DNA of 64,000 nucleotides from Lumbricus terrestris (GCA_949752735.1 OX457039.1:42431199-42495198); one strand, 5' to 3'. Shown: positions 53,736 to 64,000, counted from the first letter of the stretch. Notes: a model not told the origin generated them from the letters alone. Numbers and translations: made by a program.

Positions 53736-54492
53736 TATGCCATTCTCCAGTAGACAGTTTCAATTTTTTGCACAGGATTGGGGTTTCAAAATTACAACCT
53801 CCAGCCCAAGATACCCACAATCAAACGGTCAAGCAGAACGCATGATTCAGACAGTTAAACAGCTGCTACTCAAAGCCCACGACAGCAACACAGATCCTTA
53901 CATTTCACTGTTACAGTACCGTAATGCTCCGCTATCAGGTCTAGATGTTAGTCCTGCTCAATTGCTGATGAGCCGATCATTAAAGACAAAACTCCCAACA
54001 CTCAGCCAAAATCTAAAACCAAAAGTAATGTATGCCAGAAAGGACTTGGTATTTAGACAGCAAAAACAGAAAATGTATCATGACCGAACATCCAGGCCTC
54101 TTCCGACCTTGAACGAAGGAGATGTTGTTCGTGTTCAACATAATGGAACTTGGACACGTGGAGAAGTGAGTCGAGCGCACTCTGCCCCTCGTTCATATAT
54201 TGTCAACACAGAAGAAGGGTCGGTCCTTAGACGAAACAGAAGGGATCTCATACAAACCAAAGAAGATCCACCTGGCAGAAGACCTCCAATGGAGGATATA
54301 GCAGCTCAGGTTCAAGATCAAGGCGAAGTAATAGAACCTTCGGCTCCTGATTTCCAAGCACTGGCAAGATCATCTGATAATCAATCCGCAATGGAAAATA
54401 CCGAAACAAGTGGATTTATTTCGAACATGAAAACTCGGAGTGGTAGAACCTCTAAGCTTCCTGTCAGATTTAGTGATTACCATTTGAATTAA
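53725..54492 (+). CDS. Integrase C-terminal part, +1 frame
   Basis: 255 codons overlapping the previous frame by 11 bp. It starts just before the second catalytic Asp (ADNMPF) and holds the catalytic Glu in NGQAER about 35 residues later, then the C-terminal DNA-binding region (GDVVRVQHNGTWTRGEV). Compared with the family, a handful of residues between the first and second Asp are missing as well as the frame, so a small deletion of roughly 14 bp is likely rather than programmed frameshifting. A sequencing error is a further possibility. Confidence 0.88.
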   Translation: MADNMPFSSRQFQFFAQDWGFKITTSSPRYPQSNGQAERMIQTVKQLLLKAHDSNTDPYISLLQYRNAPLSGLDVSPAQLLMSRSLKTKLPTLSQNLKPKVMYARKDLVFRQQKQKMYHDRTSRPLPTLNEGDVVRVQHNGTWTRGEVSRAHSAPRSYIVNTEEGSVLRRNRRDLIQTKEDPPGRRPPMEDIAAQVQDQGEVIEPSAPDFQALARSSDNQSAMENTETSGFISNMKTRSGRTSKLPVRFSDYHLN

Positions 54493-54507
54493 ATCCTTTA
54501 ATTACTG

Positions 54508-54660
54508 TAAAGTGGAGATGTAAAATATGCGAATAATGACTCTTCGATATAGAGTCACCCTGTTTGTAACACTGCGAATAATGACTTCGATATAGTCACC
54601 CCTTTTGTAACACTGTGAATAATGACTTCGATATAGAGCCACCCTATAATTACTTTAAAA
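54508..54660 (+). repeat. Three LTR-start-like repeats before the 3' LTR
   Basis: GCGAATAATGACTCTTCGAT and two shorter variants (near 54523, 54573 and 54615) resemble the first 40 bases of the LTR. TGGAGATGTAAAA at 54511 resembles the purine tract plus LTR start. Confidence 0.8.
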
Positions 54661-54667
54661 GGGGAGA
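54656..54667 (+). promoter_or_regulatory. Polypurine tract
   Basis: AAAAGGGGAGA directly before the 3' LTR; primes plus-strand synthesis in LTR elements. Confidence 0.8.
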
Positions 54668-54796
54668 TGTAACATATGTGAACGATGACTCTTCGATATA
54701 GGGTCTGGGTAGTGTTGTTTCCGGACTTGACTCGTGTTCACATCATGTCGTCTTTTGTGAATTAAACATATTAAATAATGTTATACGAACATTACA
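54668..54796 (+). repeat. 3' LTR
   Basis: 129 bp; by eye the same as the 5' LTR at every position. Followed by the cacat duplication at 54797-54801. Confidence 0.95.
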
Positions 54797-55240
54797 CACA
54801 TGACTTCGTTCATTTTGATACTTATAAACAGGTGATTCCAGGCTTTTCTCAGCATGCACATAATAGCTCATCAAAGTCAAAGTCCAGCAACGTGGGTCTG
54901 CACTAAAAGCATGGGACTAAATGGCGCATATGGCCATTTGACAAGCCGCGTTTTATGTGAGCCATAACTTAATGGGGTCGGTGTACCAAGAAGCCCACTT
55001 AAAACTCAACATGTTGACATAAAAGGCTTTTGTTAATGTTACCATTTGGCATGTTTATTAATATAGTAAAGTCTGCTTTATTCTGACAATAATTAGAAAA
55101 AGGTCACTTTCAAGATGGCGACAAGGATCGAGGCAGAAGTTCAAATTCCCACAGGGGCAGACATTATGCGTCCCCAACAGTCAACTCAGCTACAATGAGT
55201 AGGCCTCCATACACTGACCTAGGCCTACCGTTGATGGGTA

Positions 55241-55905
55241 CATGGGCGGAGACCTAGGGGGACAGGGGTGGACGGTCCCCCCAATGAAGGTGTTGGGGGG
55301 ACGGCCCATGCATCTGTCCCCCCCAATCGTTGAGCGTGAAGACTAAAAAAAAAGGTCATCAACTTTTTGGTGGCGAAAATAGATTTTTTTTCCGAGATTT
55401 CGCCGGTCGTCAGTAATTTTTGGCCGGTGTCGCGTGACAGAGTTTCCCCCCTAAAAGTCTCCCCCCGGAGACTTCATTTCGAAACAGATTCTCCCCACGG
55501 AGGATCTGTTCCAGAATAAATTCGCCCCCGGAGACTATATTCTGAAATAAAGTCTCCGTGGGGAGAGAATATTTCCGCCGTCCACGAAATAAAGTCTCCC
55601 CCCGTTCAGTGTAAAATTGGCTACAGTTGCATCAAATTTAGAGATGAGCATGCTAAACTGTTAGTTTACGTTGCCAGATTATATAACAAGAAAACATATA
55701 ATACTTTTACTTCAGAAAATTTCTTCCAATACAGAGTTTCAGCCAGAGGGAGACTCTGTTTCGGGGGAGACTTTGTATCGGGGGGAGACTTTATTTCGTG
55801 ACACCGGCAAAAGATGGAAATTTTTCTGCGACACTCAGTCATTCGTCCATCAAAAAATCTCGCGTCTTTCCGTCCCCCAAGTCTCCGCCCAGGTCTCCGC
55901 CTATG
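55241..55905. mobile_element. hAT-like MITE, CATGGGCGGAGAC family, copy 2 (composite)
   Basis: Ends CATGGGCGGAGACCTAGG and GGTCTCCGCCTATG; perfect 8-bp duplication gatgggta (55233-55240, 55906-55913). It contains a GGTGTCACGAAA MITE (55424-55807) at the same internal position as copy 3. Confidence 0.92.
55424..55807. mobile_element. MITE with GGTGTCACGAAA ends (diverged copy)
   Basis: CCGGTGTCGCGTGAC at the left, TTTCGTGACACCGG at the right; interior TCTCCCCCCGGAGA-type inverted motifs. Confidence 0.7.
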
Positions 55906-56169
55906 GATGGGTAGATGGGACGGTGAAGGAGAGAGCTGACCACTCGCCCTCATTTGCTGAGGTCAAGAAAATGAAGTCGATCGCTAACCATATTTACTCC
56001 TGCCTATGGCTGCCTCGATCAATGCAAGTTTATGCATGGTATACTACTTTCCCATCTTACTCCAGAATTGGGAGCACAATAGCATTGCATAGAATGATGA
56101 ACAATACAACTAAGCAGCCTGTAGGCCTAATATATCGGACGACCTTAATAACACGGCTCTGGTGAATCG

Positions 56170-56895
56170 CTGTTCGTATTGACAGACGAGTCTTGGTCTT
56201 GAAAACCGAGACCAAGACTTTGAACCTCAAGAGTCTAGACGAAATTTTCTTACGACCTTTTTTAGTCATTTGCTCAAAATTTTCAGAAAAATACCTTTTT
56301 CCACGCCAAAATAGTTGATGACCTTTTTTAGTCGTTTTGTCGTTTGCTCGAAAATCTCTTCTTATAACGTACGTATAACGTCACCAGTAGACACCTATAT
56401 TCATCAAATGTGCATGTCCCAACACTTCTTCTTAAGTAAGGAGGGCAAATACATGGACGGTCTCCCCACCACAAACATTGAGGGTCTGTCCCTCTGCTCC
56501 CCCTAAGTCTCCGCCCATGGAAAAGCTTATAGGCTATATGTACCATATTCCCCTCCCTAGAAAAACGGTACATGAAACACCCCCATCCCAGAAAAAGCAG
56601 GCACTAAAAACTGGTCATCAGATATAATAGTAGCAAAGTTCATAGGGGCTACCGGATTGTTGCATGTTTTGGGTAAATTCAAGGTCAAATGAGTGTAAAA
56701 AAGGTCGTAACTTTTCAAGTATACCGGTACTGAAATTGGTATGCTTTTGAAAAAATTTCTACAAAAGACTAAAAAAAATTCGTCAGAAATTTGTCGGGTC
56801 AAAAGGTGTCGTCGGTGCCTCAGTATGGCGGTTGCCCCCTCCCTCCCGAAACCGGAATCTCCCCCAAAGGGGGGGGGACTAGATTAAACACTGCA
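56170..56895. other. MITE remnants
   Basis: Pieces of the families above: GTTGATGACCTTTTTTAGTC (56311-56330), AGTCTCCGCCCATGG end (56506-56520), and the inverse CAGTGTTTAATCTAG end at 56879-56893. Full boundaries cannot be set. Confidence 0.55.
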
Positions 56896-56899
56896 ATAA

Positions 56900-57670
56900 G
56901 AGATGTGCTAGTGTAGCCTACTAATGAATAGTGCCGTACACTTTAATCCTAACGCGCTAGGTGGTAAATGTAGGCGTATACGCAGTTCAAGCCAGTACTC
57001 CGAGAATTTTTTTGCTATTTTTGATGCGATGTGGGCTGTAATAATTATTATAATTAGGGCCCATGTTTATTCCATGTCAAATTTAATGGCCATCAACGAA
57101 GACTCATAAAAATTTAGTTGAGTCAACAGAATTAAGTGAGGTTACTATAAATAGCTAGCCTGTCGATTTTTTAGTTCTCCAAATGAGATATTTTTTCTAT
57201 ATGATTTGAACAGGATCTAAGTTTTAATTAGTCTTTTCTTCAACTAAGTTTAGGCCTAATATATGATAATCTGTTTGCTCTAAACCACTCGGCATTGAAC
57301 CGTTTATGCGGGGCACGGTCATTAACCCCCCCCCCCCAGACAGAACCTCGGACACAACCTCGGACAAGTCCTGAGGGTAGGACATACCCCCGATAGAACA
57401 TAAATTGCGTGAAAGTGGTAATCCTCCGAACGGTGGTCCTAAGTTTTAAATACATCTGTTTGTCGTAGCCTATAGCTATAGCGTATACGCACACAAGTTG
57501 GATTGATGAGAAGAAGAATTCTCGCTAAACAAAAGTCGGATTAATGCAAAACCACGTTTACTTAAAGTGGAGCTGGACTGATGAAAATTTTCGTCATCAA
57601 ATTGGAGCTGGATTGTTGATAATTAATTGTTATCTATATATAGACTATATAGAAGTTGGATTGATAAAAA
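56900..57670. other. Gene-free stretch
   Basis: No exon or element end recognised; poly-C run at 57328-57338. Confidence 0.4.
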
Positions 57671-57676
57671 CAATTG

Positions 57677-59207
57677 TTAGTATTTAAATAAAAGCAGTGG
57701 CGATGCCAGGGACTGGGGACTAAAATTAGGCCTTCCTAAAAAGGTCATCCGGGGGTTAAGTCCCCCTAAAAAGGACCATCCGCCCGGCGCCCTACGAGTC
57801 GCGAACTCGTTAGGCTGCCTCTCGATCGCTCTCAATGTCAGCGTGTTATCCATTGCGCTACTGGGTCCCCTACTCCAATTTTGGATCATGCGACAGAGAG
57901 CATTACACATTCCCTTCTGAGCTTCCGTAATCGTAAATCTGTGCTTAGCCTTCGGCTGAATAGGTGCAATGGATCGGTGTGTTCCAGAAGAACACTTCAG
58001 AGCAGCGTTGTCACTCTGAAAAATTAAAATCCGAAGTTAGAGGGGCAAAAACCCCAAGAACACCCAAGTTCAGGTTTCTTGACAAATTTTTGGAAACATT
58101 GAATAAATCCAGGGTTGAAAGTGTGCATGGACGGTCATGAACGGCGTCCATGCACCTGTTTTAAAATCTGAACGCCGTTCTGACACTTATTGGCGAGCAC
58201 AGACTGGAAAGGTAAGGGGCGTCCAAGCACTTCTTTTGTAGATGTAAGGGGCGTCCAGGCACTTATGTTTTCCACACTTTAGGCACTGAAGGTATCATAC
58301 CATGATATATCATGTAGCCTATTAATATTATACATGGTAATATAGCGCAGTATAATGCAAATAACTCTGTTTTTTCTATGAAATTGTTGTTTTAAAGCAC
58401 TCACATGTTTTTTCAAGACTTCAATAACATGATAAACATCTTTTCCCCTGAAAGCACGAGCGTAACGAAAGTTGAGGTATCTTGCTGCTTGTGATCGAAG
58501 ACCCATCATTGCAGAGCAATATTATTGTTACTTGCAAATCCAATAATGTTTGTTAGTCAGAAATCATGCAGGTTCAATGACAAGCCGCAACACGGTTACA
58601 AGATGAAGAGAAAAATAGTTATAAAAAGTTTGTTCATTGTTCAAGGGTTGCTTTTATTTCTTAATTATAAACTATTCATTTATTTTATCATTTGTTTTAA
58701 GCTATTGTAAAGTACTCTAGGTATAAAGATCATCTTTAGTTGGCGATTCAAAGTTATGAGTTATCGGGCGAATAGGCCTATAGGGCCTACCGCAGCGACG
58801 CTTTATTGCAGGCGGAAACAAACTCCGCAGGACATGGCATGAGTTGCTGCAGACTGACGCAAGGCGTCGCAAGCAGTTTGTCATCAGCTTCGCGAACCAT
58901 GACTAAGACGTCGGCCGTATAAGGCCCGTATTGTTTGGCAGATAGCCCATTCGCCGAGTTCTTTGCATAAATTTTTTGAGCCTTAATTATCTTGTCCTCA
59001 GCTTTAGCCTTTAGTGAAGCCCCACCAAGCAGGCACCGCGTAGAGGAGACGGGATACGGTCGTTGCTCTTGCAACATGCAACAGGTTTCAACTCGTAGGG
59101 CGCCGGGCGTATGGCCCTTTTTAGGGGGACTTAACCCCCGGATGACCTTTTTAGAAAGGCGTAGCCCCAGCCCCGGCACCGCCACTGCTTCTATTTAAAT
59201 ACTAACC
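57677..59207. mobile_element. Long inverted repeat with tRNA-like and MITE-like arms
   Basis: 57677-57800 and 59085-59207 are inverted copies. Each arm reads, outward, CTCGTAGGGCGCCGGGCG, a GGGGGACTTAACCCCCGG hairpin, GCCACTG as in the CAGTGGCGGCG family, then TATTTAAATACTAA. On the minus strand 57800-57872 continues as a tRNA-Arg-like sequence (AGTAGCGCAATGGATAACAC; B-box-like GAGTTCGCGACTC). The segment between the arms is about 1.3 kb. Confidence 0.6.
58787..59185 (-). other. Unidentified minus-strand open frame, 132 codons
   Basis: The N-terminal part is translated repeat arm; the rest (KAEDKIIKAQKIYAKNSANG and beyond, residues about 57-132) has coding-like composition, but I recognise no domain. 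It could be a remnant of a gene of the surrounding element. Confidence 0.3.
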
Positions 59208-59602
59208 AAAAAATACTTCCTTGAAGGAAGGCCTGGGATTTAAGGATTGTGAGAGCGTACGTACAAGGAGCGGGAGCAGGTCCCCAATACTCCAGCGATA
59301 TGTGTTCGAAGTGTCCAGATCGTCTCGTACGGTCACTCCCAGAATCTTCATGTTTGAGACACGGTCTACTTCAGCAATGCAATTTATGAGTGCATGAGAA
59401 TATTACGTGGCTAACTATATGGAAATATCTTCATCTTCGTTTGCAGCAATTTCATCGTGCATAACATAGGACACTTTTGTTCTTTGATTTGCATGGGCGT
59501 AGACTTAGGGGGGTGGGGGCAGAGCGACGGTTTCCCCAATAGATGTGGTGGGGGGAACGGCCCATGCATTTGTCCCCCCCGTCGGTAATCGGCACCCTGT
59601 TA

Positions 59603-60040
59603 AGGGGCCGTCCATAAAGTACGTCACGCTATTTTTGACCATTTTTGACCCCCCCTACCCCCTGTCACAACCTGTCACAAATCTCGGACCCCCCCCCCTA
59701 AAGTACGTCACACTTTCGAACAAATTTTTTAAAACATAACCATTTACCTAACCCTCTTAACCCTAGGATACTATCCCTAATCCCTCTGATAGTGACGTGT
59801 GTCCCTAAACGCTTTGATAGTGACGGGAAATCAACTTTTATCCCACCAGGCCGGGTTTTAGACACGCCTGGCCGGGTCGGGTCGGATTTTAGGTACTAAG
59901 AACAAAAAAAATACAAGAATTTAAAAAATAAATGTGTGACGTCACACATGGCCTGACCCCCCCTCCCCCTGTCACAAACTGTCACACTTTCTTACACCCC
60001 CTCCCCCCCTGGAGCGTGACGTACTTTATGGACGGCCCCT
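59603..60040. mobile_element. MITE with GGGGCCGTCCATAAAG ends
   Basis: Inverted ends of at least 26 bp, AGGGGCCGTCCATAAAGTAC and its inverse, nested in the composite MITE. I cannot define the target duplication with certainty (TTAA on the left, TAAA on the right). Similar ends are known in several invertebrate genomes. Confidence 0.8.
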
Positions 60041-60115
60041 AAAACATACGTTGGTTTTTTCCATCGACATTAATTTTCGGACAGATGACACTAAAAAAGT
60101 CGTCAGAAATTTTTG

Positions 60116-60580
60116 CCGGTGACACGAAACGGAGTATCCCCCCTGAAAGCTATCCGAGGGGATGAATTAATCTATCCCCCCGGATGGAATTAACCGGTCT
60201 ATACTATCCGGGGGATAAACCATTCTATCCCTTTTTTGAAAAATGCGCATAATAAAAAATTTATGCTGTAATCAAAATTTAAAGTGACTCTAATTGTTTT
60301 AAGTGTCCTAAGCAATGCTCAGATAAAGGCAACTCGAATTTATTTAGTGACTCTGAGTGTTCACAAGTGTTTTAAATGTTTTAAGTGCTCTAAAAACAGG
60401 GCAAAACAAATTATCTAAGCTTTGTAGGAATAAACATAGGCCTACCTGTTAGTGTCATTGTTGAAAACAAAGCAGATGAAAATTAATTTGCAAAGAAATA
60501 CACGCGGAAGCGGTTTTTTCGACTTTTTTAAATTTGGGGGATACAATTAATACGGGGGATACTCTATTTCGTGACACCGG
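60116..60580. mobile_element. MITE with GGTGTCACGAAA ends (copy 2)
   Basis: Very similar to 18137-18593 along its length, including GAAAGCTATCC, TTAAAGTGACTCTAATTG and AATACGGGGGATACTCTAT. Confidence 0.8.
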
Positions 60581-60689
60581 CAAAAGATGGAAAATTTTCT
60601 TCGGCGTCTCGATCAGCCATTCGTCTGCCTAAAATCTACGGCCGCCTTTTCGTCCCCCGCAAGTCTCCGCCCAAGTCTCCGCCCATGTT

Positions 60690-62310
60690 GATTTGTACTG
60701 GTTCTATAATACTGTTATAGCCTAAGGAAACATTTCTTCCATCACTTCAACAAAATTGTCTGCCTGACTAAATGGCATGGTACGCATGTAGCCTAGTGTG
60801 TTCGACCATGAATGCAGCAAGAATTAAGCAGTTCTGCCTTCCAAAAAGGATGTAGCCTATGCTATGTGATTTTAATGATCATTTGGGTGACAAATTATGA
60901 TTTTTTACGTCAAATTATATGATTCAGGTAATAATTAATTGATCACTTTCCAAATTGTTGTTTAAAAATTGTCACGAAAATATATAAAACATGAAAAAAA
61001 TAATTATGTGTGGCCTAAATAAGTTGGTAAGAAAAACCCAAGCAAAAAACTTGAGTTCTTCCCGAAAAAACCCATTTCCCAAGTTCGGAAACAAAAAACC
61101 GAAGATCTTGTGAAAAATCCCAAGCAGTGGCAACGGCGCTTCACAGCAACTTGTTTTTTTGTTCAAATCTATTTTGGTCGTTCGCTGTGGGATCACGTGC
61201 TATCAAAGCCCATCAACTCATGTGACAATCAGTCATTCCCGTGTTGTTATAAAACACTTTTTCCGTCTTATACAATTGTTGATTTTCGTATTCGGGCAGC
61301 GATCGCTGAGGTACGACTATTTTGCAAAGTTTTTATGTTGCATGTGGTTTCAAAGTTTATTATGCACTTACTTGTGTAGCTGAATCTGGATTTCTATTAA
61401 TTTTGTTAGCGCTGGGCTGCTGGTTGTAGGCCTACGCTTTGTTATTGCCGACTGGATTGTGCTGAAGACAGGTAATGCGTAATTGGTGGTTTTGAAAAGT
61501 TTTGAAGCCAGGGTTATTCTGCGCTGAAGTTGTGCGCGGAAAGTGAATTTTAGCATTTAAAAGCAAATGGTTATATATCGCCACTTCAAGAGAAACTCTC
61601 CAGAGGTACTCCTGAGTGCCCTGACCTAAAGCAAAAGCAGTGTTCAGAGCGTCCATGGAATTTTAATTGAGTGATTTTAAAGAGCTTATTATTATTGTAT
61701 TCGTTATGTATGGAGATGGAGAAGCCATTTCTCTGTCGAGAGAAGAACAGATTGAAGATTTGAGTTTTGTCAGACTATAGGTCACACTCAACAGTACTGA
61801 GGATGTTTACTAGTGACAATTTTGAATGAGCAACACAAACTGATAGGTGACTGCTCGCTGATCATTCAATACGCTGCTCAGCTTGCAAAATATGAGACAA
61901 AAAGGACCTCTCTATTTCTAATGTTATCTTTATCTTTGCAATTTCCCCTTGTTTTCTTCAGGTGTTAATTTGAGCAGAGATTTAACTAAAATTAGTTTAA
62001 GAAATTTATCCGAAAATTTTGGTTTCCATAATTTCGAAAATTGGCTTTCTATTCGACAACTGTGATGCTAGTAAGTAACTAATACTTTGATAAATTGACA
62101 TATACTTCATAGAAGTTATAGAATGATTTTGACTTCATTGTGCAAAATCTTATTCACTGCACCGTAATTAACACGCTAATTATGAGTGGAATTGTATTTA
62201 AAGTGCTTATAGCACAATTTTGTTGTTTCATTAAGGATTTGGTGGTTGTGATTTGTGTAACAAAAAGTTGTAAGAGAAGGTTAAGTATTAGTTTTATCTG
62301 AATTGTTTTT
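60690..62310. other. Gene-free stretch before the third cathepsin B locus
   Basis: No exon recognised. 61140-61240 (TTCAAATCTATTTTGGTCGT and following) repeats 23880-23980, so it is a dispersed repeat. Confidence 0.45.
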
Positions 62311-62326
62311 ACAGGAACCGTTCAGT

Positions 62327-62470
62327 ATGTTGCTGTCACTGTTTATTCTGAGTGTGATTGGTTCTGTGGTGACGAGTGAAGAGTTACCGCTTAAGGAGTT
62401 CCCACTCTTTGAACCTCTGTCTATGCAGATGATTGACTACATCAACAATCATGCGGACACAACATGGAAG
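62327..62470 (+). CDS. Third cathepsin B locus, exon 1
   Basis: 48 codons, donor gtaagt at 62471. Signal peptide followed by an acidic propeptide start, [15 protein letters not shown]. Confidence 0.92.
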
Positions 62471-63434
62471 GTAAGTTCACAAGCAATTGAAGCAGAAGTC
62501 CTTCTTCAAGGTAAATTGTTGTATTTGGGTTCTTGGCTTGGCATTTGGTTTGTGTCATTCGACTCGAATCTTACCACAACTGTGAATGAGTTTAACTGGT
62601 GAACATTGTGATAGGTGAAAAAGTATGCTTTGAATAGAAATCATCGGCACTGGTAAAAAACATTAAGTCCTCTTTGCACATGGTCGTTTGTTTTACACCC
62701 CCATTTAGAAATTTCTTTATTTTTGACCAGCTATTCTGGCTCGGAAAGGTGACGCGACCGACCCCCCCCCATGAGTAGTTCCATATTTCCCTCCTCAAGC
62801 TCACGAGGTCATTACGGAAAGGTAAACTATTTTGGCGGATAAAATTTTATCTTTTTCTTGGGAATTTGAGACAAATGACTAAAAAAAGTCATCAGATTTT
62901 TTGGTGACCAAGAAGAAAATTTTTCCCTGTCCCAAAACCGAAAATTTTGCCCCCTCCCTTCAAAAATTTCTGTATTCGCCCTTGGGACCTACAGGTTTCC
63001 GTTGTGTTTTAGTGATGTTGCTATGCTGAAATGTCTTACTGGTGTATTGGGTGTTCTGTGACTAGTATCATGCTGACCCAAGAAACTCGATATTGAATGT
63101 AAGCCTAAATTCACTAGCTCGAAACCAGAGCAGGTTCTCACACACAGTCTGAAAATTGGTCACTCTTATGATCAACATTGTTCAGGATTTAATGCTACAT
63201 TTAATTTGCTTGTTTTATTCATAGGCCGGAGTGAACTTTGAGGGTGTTCCGCTGTCATACTTGAAGACGTTATGTGGTGTTCTGGAGGATCCTTCCGGTT
63301 ACCGTCCTCCAGTTAGGGAGCATGTCCTTGATGGCTTCCCTTCCTTTCCAGATTCATTTGATCCAAGAGAAAAGTGGACTAACTGCCCTACTCTGAAGGA
63401 AATTCGAGATCAAGGATCATGTGGGTCATGCTGG
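62327..63434 (+). CDS. Cathepsin B-like cysteine protease, first two coding exons (continues out of window)
   Basis: Exons 62327-62470 and 63225-63434. The first encodes a signal peptide ([17 protein letters not shown]) and propeptide with [20 protein letters not shown]; the second runs from [13 protein letters not shown] to DQGSCGSCW with the active-site Cys and oxyanion Gln. Exon 2 has exactly the length and phase of that in the gene at 34879-47596, and exon 1 ends at the same TTWK point, so the two are tandem paralogues. The ATG at 62327 lies 12 bp inside an exon that starts after an acceptor (tttttacag ending 62314), implying a 5' UTR intron. The remaining six expected exons are not in the 566 bp left. 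Confidence 0.93.
62695..62990. mobile_element. Partial MITE, GGCGGATCC family
   Basis: Shares TGAGTAGTTCC, ACTATTTTGGCGGATAAAAT and GAATTTGAGACAAATGACT with 43391-43717 in inverted order; ends TGTATTCGCCCTTGG. One terminus is not clear. It sits in intron 1. Confidence 0.7.
63225..63434 (+). CDS. Third cathepsin B locus, exon 2
   Basis: 210 bp, acceptor attcatag, donor gtaagt. Contains [20 protein letters not shown], the mature N-terminus region, and the active-site CGSCW. Confidence 0.96.
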
Positions 63435-64000
63435 GTAAGTCAATGGACGCCAACTGATCCAGCTTTGCTGCTGACTTTACTTTGCAATAGTGGTCGATCT
63501 GAGATGCATTGTGCAAGTTGAATATAGAATTTGTCAAATTAGATTGATTGATCATCATGATATCATCGCAAGATCACCGTTATTGCTCAGCTTAGCACCA
63601 TCTTGGTGGTAACATACCGTATGTAATAATTGTATACAGTGTAACACTTGTGTGTTTGTGAAGTATTGATAAAGCTACTTATTTGCTTACGTATAAACTC
63701 GAATGCAAGTTGCCTTCAAGTGAAAATTACCCACCAATTTTTAGGTATCGAAAATGTTTAATGCACTGAGCCATTTGCGAATCATTATTGAAAGCTTGCA
63801 GCAGCATTCAGTGTTTTTTGTCCAATAATTTTTTTTGGCAAATTGATTGGCTCCAAGGCCATAGAGTCACTAAAAATGTTTAATCATTTACATTCCTCTA
63901 GCATGCTTTTAACCCGAGTGTGGCAAGAACCTTTTTTGTTAAATCATCTGTTAATTGTGCACTTGTCTGTTGTCCGAATGGTCATGCGTGATTATTTATC
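63435..64000 (+). other. Intron sequence at the window end
   Basis: No further cathepsin exon is visible up to the end. Confidence 0.6.

Larger units (their letters stand above)
50263..54796 (+). mobile_element. Ty3/gypsy-type LTR retrotransposon, 4.5 kb
   Basis: Two 129-bp direct LTRs (50263-50391 and 54668-54796), each TGTAAC...TTACA, flanked by a perfect 5-bp target duplication cacat. A primer-binding site follows the left LTR directly and a purine tract precedes the right LTR. Gag, protease, reverse transcriptase, RNase H and integrase are encoded in this order, the Ty3/gypsy order. I see no difference between the LTRs, which points to a recent insertion, but the integrase frame is broken near 53702-53735, so this copy should not move by itself. 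No envelope-like frame follows the integrase. Confidence 0.96.
55130..56145 (+). repeat. SINE-like repeat split by a MITE, second copy
   Basis: Parts 55130-55240 and 55906-56145 match 22340-22448 and 23431-23690. Contains TTCAAATTCCCAC (B-box-like) and GCTGACCACTCGCCCTC. Confidence 0.65.
59492..60687. mobile_element. hAT-like MITE, CATGGGCGGAGAC family, copy 3 (composite)
   Basis: Ends CATGGGCGTAGACTTAGG and AAGTCTCCGCCCATG; perfect 8-bp duplication ttgatttg (59484-59491, 60688-60695). It contains two further MITEs, 59603-60040 and 60116-60580. Confidence 0.92.

Noticed and set aside
57783..57872. tRNA-Arg gene on the minus strand
   Set aside because: A- and B-box-like parts are present, but the acceptor-stem ends do not pair and the length between the boxes is wrong; a SINE-like derivative.

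Overview
This is a 64 kb piece of an animal nuclear genome. Its genes are split by GT-AG introns, it is AT-rich with many microsatellites, and most of its bases are transposon-derived. The proteins are metazoan: a K-Cl cotransporter and cathepsin B-type cysteine proteases. The palindrome TAGGCCTA is strikingly common in the non-coding DNA and the SINEs and MITEs are of marine-invertebrate character, so an echinoderm or related marine deuterostome is my best guess. That assignment is inference.

Layout. (1) 1-10489, + strand: the 3' part of an SLC12 K-Cl cotransporter gene (KCC family). Nine exons encode the C-terminal cytoplasmic domain through to the stop; earlier exons lie upstream of the window. 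Its introns hold a mariner-type MITE, a hAT-type MITE and a 1.3 kb hAT element carrying the first ~30 nt of U2 snRNA. (2) 10490-26380: gene-poor DNA with nested DNA transposons, a duplicated segment, a miRNA-like hairpin and a large (TAC)n array. (3) 26381-26490: an isolated last exon of a cathepsin B-like gene. (4) 34879-47596: a complete eight-exon cathepsin B-like gene (345 codons plus stop) with intact catalytic residues and one unusual occluding-loop substitution. (5) 50263-54796: a Ty3/gypsy-type LTR retrotransposon with LTRs that look identical and a frame break in the integrase region. (6) 54800-62300: nested MITEs and inverted repeats. (7) 62327-63434: the first two coding exons of another cathepsin B-like gene that runs out of the window.

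The cathepsin B copies share orientation and exon boundaries, so they form a tandem family on the + strand: one orphan exon, one complete gene and one gene start. Their introns and flanks have been hit repeatedly by short hAT-like MITEs with 8-bp target duplications, which can be read base by base here and partly give an insertion order.

I see no CRISPR array, operon, rRNA gene, intact tRNA gene or convincing unknown multi-gene system. The most notable leads are the occluding-loop change, the expanded low-complexity exon of the cotransporter, the 96-nt hairpin at 17300-17395, composite MITEs that appear to spread as nested units, and several foldback elements whose arms are tandem repeats. 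Most other long open frames are microsatellite artefacts or antisense shadows.
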